Assembly: GCF_007421815.1 (NCBI RefSeq)
Contig: NZ_VLNT01000003.1
Span: 1 to 64,000 of the forward strand
Source of the DNA: Aeromicrobium piscarium
Lineage (GTDB): Bacteria; Actinomycetota; Actinomycetes; Propionibacteriales; Nocardioidaceae
Length of the DNA stretch: 64,000 nucleotides
Direction: 5' to 3'
Made by a program: the position numbers and the translations under genes. Positions 53,108 to 61,600 of the stretch are shown here, piece by piece. Position 1 is the first letter of the stretch. Each line of letters opens with the position of its first letter. The notes beneath the pieces are model-generated. The model saw only the letters and a program-made list of their open reading frames with translations, ran no database searches and was not told the DNA's origin.

Positions 53108-54337
53108 ATGCAGAGTTGGCCGTCTCCCGCTGTCCCGTCGCTCGCCGAACGTAGCTACGGGTACGGTCCCGCGGCCCACGTCCACGACTCGGCGAGTGGA
53201 GTGCTTCAGCAGATCGACCCTCCGGAGCGGGCCCGGCTCTACGTCTGCGGCATCACGCCCTATGACGCCACGCATCTCGGTCACGCCAACACGTATCTGG
53301 CCTTCGACCTGCTGCAGCGTGTGTGGCGGGATCGCGGCCTGGAAGTGGCCTACACCCAGAACGTGACCGATGTCGACGATCCGCTGCTGGAACGCGCGAC
53401 CGCGACGGGCATGGACTGGCAGGAGCTCGCTGAGCGGGAGACTCAGCTGTTCCGCGAGGATATGGAGGCGCTGCGGGTGATCGCCCCCGATGACTACGTG
53501 GGTGCCGTGGAGGCCATCCCGTCGGTCATCGAGATGGTGGCGGCATTACGTGAGGCCGGGGCCGTCTACGAGGTCGACCGCGATCTGTACTTCGACGTGC
53601 ATGCCGACGACGCCTTCGGCTCGGTGGGCAACTTTGACGAGACGACGATGCGACGGCTGTTCGGCGAGCGCGGGGGCGACCCCGATCGTCCGGGCAAGCG
53701 CGATCCCCTCGATTGTCTCGTCTGGCAGGCGGCGCGTGCAGGCGAGCCGTCGTGGCCGAGCCCGTTCGGCGACGGCCGGCCGGGATGGCACATCGAATGC
53801 GCCGCCATCGCCCTGGAGCGTCTCGGTCGCACGTTCGATGTGCAGGGCGGCGGCTCGGACCTGGTCTTCCCGCACCACGAGATGAGCGCGGCCGAGGCCG
53901 CCGTGGCCACCGGAGCCCCGTTCGCGCGGTACTACGTGCACGGGGGCATGGTCGGCTTCGAGGGCGAGAAGATGTCGAAGTCCAAGGGCAATCTGGTGCT
54001 GGTCTCGCGGCTCCGGGCCGATGGTCACGAGCCCGCGGCGATCCGCCTGGCTCTCCTCGCGCACCACTATCGCGGCGACTGGGAGTGGACCGGTGAGCAG
54101 ATCGACGCCGCGATCGGGCGCCTCAAGACCTGGCGGGCCGCCACCGAGCGTGCCACGGCCCTGCCGGCCGCCGCGGTGATCGCCGAGCTGCGTGAGGCGC
54201 TGGCCGACGATCTGAACGCGCCCCGGGCCCTTGCCGCCGTCGATGCCTGGGCCGCGGGAGACGGTGACGACCCCGAGGCACCCGCCGACGTCGCGCTGGC
54301 GATCGACGCCTTGCTGGGCGTGGACCTGCGCCGATGA
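53108..54337 (+). CDS. mshC: Cysteine-1-D-myo-inosityl 2-amino-2-deoxy-glucopyranoside ligase
   Basis: MshC joins cysteine to GlcN-Ins in mycothiol synthesis. The 409 residues resemble a shortened cysteinyl-tRNA synthetase. The hallmark N-terminus '[10 protein letters not shown]', '[19 protein letters not shown]', '[15 protein letters not shown]', zinc-site residues and 'KMSKSKGN' separate it from CysS. ATG 53108 is six bases after TACGCT (53096-53101). It is coupled to mgtE by ATGA. It shows that the organism makes mycothiol. Confidence 0.96.
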   Translation: MQSWPSPAVPSLAERSYGYGPAAHVHDSASGVLQQIDPPERARLYVCGITPYDATHLGHANTYLAFDLLQRVWRDRGLEVAYTQNVTDVDDPLLERATATGMDWQELAERETQLFREDMEALRVIAPDDYVGAVEAIPSVIEMVAALREAGAVYEVDRDLYFDVHADDAFGSVGNFDETTMRRLFGERGGDPDRPGKRDPLDCLVWQAARAGEPSWPSPFGDGRPGWHIECAAIALERLGRTFDVQGGGSDLVFPHHEMSAAEAAVATGAPFARYYVHGGMVGFEGEKMSKSKGNLVLVSRLRADGHEPAAIRLALLAHHYRGDWEWTGEQIDAAIGRLKTWRAATERATALPAAAVIAELREALADDLNAPRALAAVDAWAAGDGDDPEAPADVALAIDALLGVDLRR

Positions 54338-55668
54338 CGCCGACCCCGGAGCAGCTCTCCGAGCTCGTGGACGCCGGGGACCTCGCGGCGATCTCACACG
54401 CCCTCGACGGCATCGGTATCGCCCAGTCGCTCTCGATCGTGGAGCGCCTGCCGGCCGGCTACCGCGCCGTGGTGTTCCGTCTCCTGGACAAGGACGCCGC
54501 GATGGCGGTCTTCGAGGCGCTCGATCCGGAGCTGCAGGCCGAGCTTATCGGCGAGCTGCGCGATGACGAGGTACGCGGGCTCTTCGAGGAGCTCGATCCC
54601 GAGGAGCGCGTGGAGGTGCTGGACGAGGTGCCGGCCGCCGTCGCCTCCAGGCTGATGCGGGGACTCTCCGGCCCCGAGCAGCAGCTGACCGGTGTCGTGC
54701 TGGGATATCCGCCGCGATCTCTCGGTCGGCGCATGTCGCCCGAGTTGGTGTTGCTGCATCCCACGGACACCGTGCGCGAGTCGTTGCGCCGCATCCGGGC
54801 CACGCCGATCCCCACCGACTCCCTCGCGGAGCTGCCGCTGTGCAGTCCTGAGCGCATCCTTCTGGGCATGGTCGACCTCGGGGCGCTGCTCCGCTCGGAT
54901 CTCGATGCGCCAGTCGCCGAGCTGCAGCGGCGCGGTGTGGCGCTGCATGTGCACGACGATGCCGAGCACGCGGCTGTGCAGGTGGTGGACTCCGGCGCGG
55001 CGGTGACCGCTGTCGTCGACGAGGAGGATCGGGTCGTCGGAGTGCTGACCCTGGAGGCCGCCCGCGAGATCCTCGCCGAGGAGGCGGACACCGATGCCGC
55101 GCGCAGCGGCGCGACGGAGCCACTGGCGAGGCCGTATCTGGCGACCTCGGTCGTCCGGCTCGCGCGTTCGCGGGTCGTCTGGCTGCTCGTCCTCGCCATC
55201 TCGGCGATCCTGACCGTCCAGGTGCTCGAGCTGTTCGAGGGCCAGCTCGAACAGGTGGTCACGCTCGCCCTCTTCATCCCGCTGTTGACCGGCACCGCCG
55301 GCAACACCGGCGCCCAGGCGGCGACGACGGTCACCCGCGCGCTTGCCCTCGGGGACGTGCGCACCCGCGATGTGCGGCGGATCTTCCTTCGTGAGTCCGC
55401 CGTGGGCGTCCTCATGGGGAGTCTGCTGGGCACCTTGGGCTTCGTGCTGGCGGGGGCGGTCTACGGATTCGATCTCGGCTTGGTCATCGGGCTCACGCTG
55501 CTGTCCGTCTGCACGATCGCGGCGGCCGTCGGCGGCTGCATGCCGCTCGTCGCCCGGACGTTGCATGCCGACCCGGCGGTGTTCTCGACGCCCTTCATCT
55601 CGACCTTCTGCGATGCCTCCGGGCTGGTGGTCTACTTCCTCATCGCCTCGGCAGTGCTCGGCATCTGA
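54334..55668 (+). CDS. mgtE: Magnesium transporter MgtE
   Basis: A 444-residue Mg channel: an N-terminal helical domain (about 1-130), a CBS pair (about 130-250) that senses Mg, and five C-terminal helices (about 278-444) with '[24 protein letters not shown]', the pore motif of the family. It is translated in an ATGA overlap with mshC. It ends before a very strong stem-loop. Confidence 0.94.
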   Translation: MTPTPEQLSELVDAGDLAAISHALDGIGIAQSLSIVERLPAGYRAVVFRLLDKDAAMAVFEALDPELQAELIGELRDDEVRGLFEELDPEERVEVLDEVPAAVASRLMRGLSGPEQQLTGVVLGYPPRSLGRRMSPELVLLHPTDTVRESLRRIRATPIPTDSLAELPLCSPERILLGMVDLGALLRSDLDAPVAELQRRGVALHVHDDAEHAAVQVVDSGAAVTAVVDEEDRVVGVLTLEAAREILAEEADTDAARSGATEPLARPYLATSVVRLARSRVVWLLVLAISAILTVQVLELFEGQLEQVVTLALFIPLLTGTAGNTGAQAATTVTRALALGDVRTRDVRRIFLRESAVGVLMGSLLGTLGFVLAGAVYGFDLGLVIGLTLLSVCTIAAAVGGCMPLVARTLHADPAVFSTPFISTFCDASGLVVYFLIASAVLGI

Positions 55669-55696
55669 GCGGGGCGCTCCGTCGACCCCTCCAACT

Positions 55697-55750
55697 TTTG
55701 GCCAGTTGTGGCCCATTTCGACACCGTGAAACGGGCCACAACTGGCCAAA
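55697..55750. terminator. Perfect 18-bp stem-loop between mgtE and PAC2
   Basis: TTTGGCCAGTTGTGGCCC (55697-55714) and its exact complement (55733-55750) enclose an 18-base loop that can add a TTTC/GAAA pair. It lies between two converging genes, starts 28 bases after mgtE, and has Ts or As on both sides, so it can end transcription from both directions. Confidence 0.75.
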
Positions 55751-55766
55751 GACTGCGCCGGAGGCG

Positions 55767-56609
55767 TCAGGAGCCGAGGTCGCGGCGTCGCAGATAGCGC
55801 TCGAACTCCCGTGCGATCGCATCGCCGGAGGACTCGGGCGTGTTGCCGGCATCGTGCTCCTCCTCGAGGGACTGCACGTACTCGGCGATCTCGATGTCCT
55901 GCTGGGCGATCTCATCGGCCCCGCGCTGCCACGCCGCCGCGAGCTCGCCGAGCTCGCCCGCGGGGAGCGGGGTTCCGAGGGTGTCCTCCAGGGCACCGAG
56001 CAGCGCGAAGGTGGCTTTGGGACACGGCGGCTCGGCCAGATAGTGCGGCACCGCCGCCCAGAGCGATGTCGACCCGAAGCCGCCGACGGCCGCCTCGTGC
56101 GCGACGACCCCGGTGATGCCGACCGGACCGCTGTAGGCGGACGACGCGACAGCGAGCTTCTCGGCGATGACGGGAGAGGTCGACGACCCCGTCAACGGCA
56201 CCGTCCTGGTGTGCGGAGTGTCGGCCAGCAGCGCTCCGAGGCAGACGATGTCCCGGACTCCGGACATCGTCGCCAGCTCCAGGATCGCCCGAGTGAACGC
56301 GCGCCAGCGCAGATGCGGCTCGGGAGCCCGCAACAGGAGCACATCGCGGTCACCGTGCGGGGGACGGGCCAGATACACGGTCGGCGTCGGCCAGTCGATG
56401 CGCCGGGCGTCGTCCGCGCCCCTAATGATCGGGCGGGTCTCCTGGAAGTCGTAGTAGTCGTCACCGTCGAACTCGGCGTAGACCTCGGCATCCCACTCAT
56501 CGACGAGATGGGAGATGACGTCGCTGGACGCATCCGCGGCATCGTTCCACCCCTCGAAGGCGGCCACGAGCCACGGATCGCGCAATGTCTCGCTCGGATT
56601 CGCAGTCAC
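55767..56609 (-). CDS. PAC2-family protein
   Basis: A 280-residue protein of the PAC2 (proteasome assembly chaperone) superfamily, with 'PWLVAAFEGWNDAADASS' at the start and 'GVVAHEAAVGGFGSTSLWAAVPHY' in the centre. Actinobacterial members (Rv2125) have no proven role; the Pup-proteasome genes are not in this window. GTG 56609 is six bases after TAGGCT (minus strand, 56616-56621). Confidence 0.88.
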   Translation of the reverse strand: MTANPSETLRDPWLVAAFEGWNDAADASSDVISHLVDEWDAEVYAEFDGDDYYDFQETRPIIRGADDARRIDWPTPTVYLARPPHGDRDVLLLRAPEPHLRWRAFTRAILELATMSGVRDIVCLGALLADTPHTRTVPLTGSSTSPVIAEKLAVASSAYSGPVGITGVVAHEAAVGGFGSTSLWAAVPHYLAEPPCPKATFALLGALEDTLGTPLPAGELGELAAAWQRGADEIAQQDIEIAEYVQSLEEEHDAGNTPESSGDAIAREFERYLRRRDLGS

Positions 56610-56688
56610 GAACTCAGCCTAGGCCGTGCGCGCCGCATACTCACGCACGACGCACTTGGGTGAGCCCGGCCAGCGGACCGGGGAAAAA

Positions 56689-56732
56689 GTCAATATTGAC
56701 ATCACTATCAATTATCAGTCAGGATGACGTCA
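56689..56732 (+). promoter_or_regulatory. Promoter and palindromes ahead of the carboxylase operon
   Basis: GTCAATATTGAC (56689-56700) is a perfect palindrome overlapping a consensus -35 TTGACA (56696-56701). TGACGTCA (56725-56732) is a second perfect palindrome near the expected start of transcription. The AT-rich stretch stands out in this high-GC DNA. It suggests tight control, but no regulator gene is adjacent in the window. Confidence 0.6.
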
Positions 56733-56757
56733 CCATAGGCCGACGGAAGGTAGCGAG

Positions 56758-57510
56758 ATGTCTGGGCGCGTAGCGATCGTGACGGGAGCGGCACGGGGGA
56801 TCGGGGCAGGCGTGGCCGAGCGACTCGCTGCCGACGGCATGGCCGTGGCGCTCTTCGACCTGCTCGATGCCGCCGGCACGGCGAGGACGATCGAAGGACA
56901 CGGCGGCGTCGCCTTGCCGCTCGTGGTCGACGTCCGCGATGCCGCACGGGTCGCCGAGGCCGTCTCGCAGGTGGCTGATGAGCTCGGGGCGCCCACCGTC
57001 GTGGTCAACAACGCGGGAACCATCCGAGACAACCTGCTCTTCAAGATGAGCACCGAGGACTGGGAGGACGTGATGGCCACCCATCTGACGGGTGCCTTCC
57101 ACCTCGTCAAGGAGACCCAGCGCTTCATGGTGGAGCAGCGACATGGACGCATCGTGAACGTGTCGAGCGTCGCCGCGCTGGGCAACCGAGGACAGGTCAA
57201 CTATTCGGCCGCCAAGGCCGGAATCCAGGGATTCACCAAGACCCTGGCGATCGAGCTCGGTCCCTTCGGGGTGACGGCGAATGCCATCGCCCCGGGCTTC
57301 ATCGAGACCGATATGACCCGGGCGACGGCGGCGCGGATGGGCATGGACTTCGAACAGCTCCAGGAGATCGGAATCGCGAACATCCCGGTGCGAAGGATCG
57401 GGCAACCGGAGGATGCCGGACATCTGGCCTCCTTCCTGGTCAGTGACGGCGCCGGCTTCGTCTCAGGACAGGTCATCTATCTTGCCGGCGGCCCCGAGAG
57501 ACTGCTGTGA
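56758..57510 (+). CDS. Short-chain dehydrogenase/reductase (FabG-like)
   Basis: A 250-residue NAD(P)-dependent oxidoreductase. The cofactor motif is TGAARGIG (9-16), with NNAG (84-87) and catalytic S137, Y149 and K153. The sequence is close to 3-oxoacyl reductases; in this operon it may oxidise or reduce a 3-hydroxy/3-oxoacyl-CoA. GGAAGG precedes the ATG. It is the first gene of the operon. Confidence 0.9.
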   Translation: MSGRVAIVTGAARGIGAGVAERLAADGMAVALFDLLDAAGTARTIEGHGGVALPLVVDVRDAARVAEAVSQVADELGAPTVVVNNAGTIRDNLLFKMSTEDWEDVMATHLTGAFHLVKETQRFMVEQRHGRIVNVSSVAALGNRGQVNYSAAKAGIQGFTKTLAIELGPFGVTANAIAPGFIETDMTRATAARMGMDFEQLQEIGIANIPVRRIGQPEDAGHLASFLVSDGAGFVSGQVIYLAGGPERLL

Positions 57511-57524
57511 GCCGGAGGCGACCC

Positions 57525-58664
57525 GTGAGGATGCTGGAGAACTACCGGGTCTTGGACCTGAGCAGAAACGCACCCGGACCCTTCGCCTCGATGCTCCTGG
57601 CGGATCTGGGGGCGGAGGTGATCTCGATCGGCGGGGGACGCGCCGGGGATGCGGCGCCGGTCTTCGGCCGGGGCAAGACGCAGATCACCGTAGACCTCAA
57701 GAGCGAGAGCGGGGCCGCGGCCTTCCGCGCCCTGCTGGCCGACGCCGATGTCGTCATCGAGGGGTTCCGCCCCGGGGTCGCGGGGCGGATCGGGGCCGAC
57801 TACGAGAGGGTGTCGACGATCAATCCGCGGCTCGTCTACTGCTCGCTCACGGGGTACGGCCAGAGCGGTCCGCTCAGTCAGGTGGCCAGCCACGACATCA
57901 ACTACCTGGCGCTCAGCGGGCTCCTCGGGGCGATCGGCCCCATCGATGCGGAACCGGTCCCACCGTTGAACATCGTGGCCGACATGGCCGGGGGCGGGGT
58001 CTACGCGGCCCTCGGCATCGTGTCCGCCCTGTTGCGCCGGGAGACCACCGGAGAGGGCGCTCAGATCGACGCCTCGATGCTTGACGGGGTGCTCTCAATG
58101 ATGGCGATGTGCTTCGGCACCTGGGGCACGGCGATGGCACCGGGCCGTGGCCAGGGCCTGGTGAGCGGCGAGGCGCCGTTCTACCGCTGCTATGTCTGCC
58201 AGGACGGGGGTTATATCGCCATCGGTGCGGTGGAACCGCAGTTCTTCCGGACGCTGTGGGAGGCGCTGGAGCTCCCCGGTGAGCCCGTCGACCATCTGAG
58301 CCGGACCACCTGGCCCGAGCTGACCCGGACCTTGGAGGCCGCCTTCGCTGCCCGCCCGCGCGACCATTGGACCGAGAGGCTCCTGCATCTGGACTGCTGC
58401 GCGACGCCGGTGCTGGCGCCGGACGAGGTCTGGTCGTTCCCTCATATCGCCGAACGGCATCCTGGCGCCGGGATGTTCTCGGTTCCGCTCGCTCCCCGCA
58501 TCGACGCCGAGACACAGGTGCAGGGCACCGATCTCGGGGACCGCACCGAGCAGATCCTGCTCGGAGCGGGTGTCGATGCCGCGATCGTGGGCAACGTCCT
58601 GCGCCGGAATGCCGAATCCGGAGCGAACAGCGGGGGCATCACCTGGCCGCCGGTGCAGGAGTGA
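57525..58664 (+). CDS. Alpha-methylacyl-CoA racemase-like CoA-transferase family III protein
   Basis: A 379-residue CaiB/BaiF-fold protein. The racemase branch is indicated by 'SHDINYLALSG' with H123, 'VADMAGGG' with D153 and 'GAVEPQF' with E237, matching the His-Asp pair and Glu of M. tuberculosis MCR. Racemases invert the 2-methyl centre of branched acyl-CoAs. GTG 57525 follows GGAGG by about seven bases and is preferred; GTG 57507, in overlap with the SDR stop, is the alternative. Confidence 0.83.
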   Translation: MRMLENYRVLDLSRNAPGPFASMLLADLGAEVISIGGGRAGDAAPVFGRGKTQITVDLKSESGAAAFRALLADADVVIEGFRPGVAGRIGADYERVSTINPRLVYCSLTGYGQSGPLSQVASHDINYLALSGLLGAIGPIDAEPVPPLNIVADMAGGGVYAALGIVSALLRRETTGEGAQIDASMLDGVLSMMAMCFGTWGTAMAPGRGQGLVSGEAPFYRCYVCQDGGYIAIGAVEPQFFRTLWEALELPGEPVDHLSRTTWPELTRTLEAAFAARPRDHWTERLLHLDCCATPVLAPDEVWSFPHIAERHPGAGMFSVPLAPRIDAETQVQGTDLGDRTEQILLGAGVDAAIVGNVLRRNAESGANSGGITWPPVQE

Positions 58665-58669
58665 GCGCG

Positions 58670-61600
58670 ATGCGCGTCGTGATCGTCAATCGCTCCGATG
58701 CGGCCATGCGCGCCCTCCATTCACTGCGCGAGGCCAATCTGGGCGGCGCGGAGTATCACAGCATCATCCTGCATACCGAGTCCGACGCGGATGCGCCGTG
58801 GGTGACGATGTCCGACGAAGCGGTGTGCCTGGGGCCGACGATGACGGTCGATCCGAGTACCGGGGAGCGACGACACTCCTTCACCGATCTCGCGGTGCTC
58901 AGGCATGCGCTCGAGAGCGCGCGTGCCGATCTGGCGTGGGTCGGCTGGGGATTCGTCTCGGAATCTCCGGCCTTCGCCCGACTGTGCGAGGAGCTCGGGA
59001 TCAGGCTGGCGGGTCCGTCCGCCGAGGTGATGGAACTGCTCGGCGACAAGGTGCGGGCCAAGGCTCATGCGTCGGCGGCCGGTCTGAACTGTCTGCCCAG
59101 CTTCGGCCCGCTCGACGGATCGACGAGTCCGCAGGAGGCGGTCGACGCCGTCGGACTGCCGCTGCTGGTCAAGGCGAGTGCCGGAGGCGGCGGGCGAGGA
59201 ATCCGTGTCGTCCAGCGGGCTGAAGAACTGGCGCCGGCGGTGAAGACGGCCTCGGCGGAGGCCGCGGCCGCCTTCGGCGACGCCGGTGTATACGCCGAGC
59301 GTCTCGTCCCGCGGGCCAAGCACCTGGAGGTGCAGGTCGCCGCAGACGCCCGAGGGCTGGTCCGGGCGTTCGGCGTGCGTGACTGCTCCGTACAACGTCG
59401 GCGACAGAAGGTCGTCGAGGAGTCGGCGAGCGGCCTGCCTGCCGAACTGAAGGACCGGCTGATCCGCGAGGCGGTGTCGTTATTGGAGGGGACCGGATAT
59501 GTCGGCGTCGCCACCGTGGAGTTCCTCTACGACCTCGACACCCGGGACGCCTACTTCCTGGAGGTCAACACGCGGCTCCAGGTCGAGCATGGTGTGACGG
59601 AGCTGACCACAGGCGTCGATCTCGTCCGATTGCAGCTCAGCCTCGCCCATGGCGAGGCATTGGAGCCGTCCCTCGTGGCCGAGCACGGTGCCGCCGTCGA
59701 GGTGAGGATCACCGCCGAGAATCCTTCCGAGGGCTTCGCCCCCAGTCCGGGTCGCGTGGCCGTGCTGGATATCCCGTCCTTGCCGGGCGTGCGGGTCGAC
59801 CAGGGCATCTCCGAAGGACAGTCGATCTCGTCGGAGTTCGATCCGCTCATCGTCAAGGTGCTCGCGGTCGGATCGGATCGGAAGCAGGCGGTGGCGCGGC
59901 TCCGAGCGGCGCTGGATCTGTCGAGTATCGCGATTGAGGGCGGTGCGACGACGCTGGGCATGGTCAGACAGATCCTGGCCTCCGAGGAGTTTCGGCGGGG
60001 TGACATGACGACCGACTGGCTGGATCAGCGGTCGCGTCGAGACGAGACCTGGGGCCTCGAGGAGCATCTCGAGGATGCCCTGGTTCTGGCGGCCGTGTCC
60101 TTCGGGATGCGAGAGCGCCGACGGATCGTCCGGAGGTTCGCCGAGCGCGGGCGCCGGGAGGTGGGTCATGGCGAGTCAGCCGAGTCGATGCACCGTCAGA
60201 CGATCAGCTCGGGCCCGCGCCGCGCCGATGTACTGACGGGCCGTGCCGGTCCACGCACGTGGATCGTCCAGATGGCCGGACGCGAGGTTCAGGTGGACCT
60301 GCGCGCGAGCGGACGGTTCTGGACGGCGGAGATCGACGGCCGCCGGGTGCGAGCGGTGGTCGTCGGGACCGATCGGCAGACGCAGGTCGTCATCGAAGGG
60401 CACACACTGACCTTCCGCACGGGTGAGGACGATGCGGTGCGAGCGCTAGCACCCTGTGTGGTGACCCGGGTGCTAGTCAGGCCGGGCCAGCGTGTCGAGG
60501 TGGACGATGTCGTGGCGACGACCGAGAGCATGAAGATGGAGGCATCCGTGCACGCCACAGCCGCCGGCGTGGTCGAGGAGGTCGCGGTCGTGCCGGGCCA
60601 GCAGGTATCCGCCGGGCAGTCGCTGCTGAGGATCGTCGCGGACGGACGAGCGGACGATGTCCGATTCCCGTCCACCAGATTCCGCCCGATGGCCACGGTG
60701 CCGGCGGGGGACCACCTGGCCGCCTCGATCGGTGGATGGTGCACGCGGAGGCCGGCTGAACGGCGCTACGACACGGTCTCGACGGAGCAGGCGCAGCTCA
60801 TCCTGAGCGAGATCGGCCGGTTGAGTCTCGTGCCGGGTGACGAGCCGACCGCCGTCGACGGCGAACTCGATCTGGACGAGGTGGAGCGTCAGGACGCGCT
60901 CTATCGCCGCGCTATCGCGCGCGCACGGTTGAGCGGACTGCAGCCGGACCTGGTCGATCTCCTGCGCAGCGACGGTGCCATGCGGGCAATGTCCGGCTGG
61001 TCGTCGATCGAGCTGGCTGCGTTGATGCAAGCGACACGGGGGCCGCTGCCGGCAGTACATCGCGTGCTCCGGGCGCTCATCGCCTGGCGTGAACTCGAGC
61101 CCAGCCTCGGACCGGAGGCGCGGAGTTGGCTCGCCACCGAACGCGACCTCGATGAGCTGGAGGAGGCGCACCGGTTCGAGTTCTGGAGACTGAGCGAGTT
61201 CGACATCGCCCACGTCCGCTCGACCGGATCGATGCATCTCATCGACGCGTCCGCGCGCTCCAATCCGGCGGATCGACGGGTCCTGGTGTTCGTGCACCTG
61301 GCGGGGGACCGTCTCGCTCTGTCGAGATGGACCCAGGCGGTGCGGACCGCCATGCACGTCCTGCGCGTCTGGTGCGTCACCCACGACGTGCCTGAGGACC
61401 TCGATATGCATCGCATCGTGGTGGAGACCGAGGCAGCGTGGGACGTCGTGCTGCCGGACCTGAGGCACGCGATGTCCGCGCTACAGGAGGACGCGACCAG
61501 CCTGGGATTGCAGCAGGTGGTCATGAGGATCGGTCGCGGCGAGGAGGAGCGGGTCCTCCACATCCCCGCTCCCGCACGTACCGGTATGACACTGGGCACC

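Noticed and set aside
53108-54337. Cysteinyl-tRNA synthetase (cysS)
   Set aside because: The MQSWP start, short length and lack of the C-terminal anticodon-binding domain identify MshC.
58367-58669. Extension of the carboxylase frame 101 codons upstream
   Set aside because: It overlaps the racemase-like gene throughout, and ATG 58670 has a well-spaced AGGAG and begins the normal biotin carboxylase fold.
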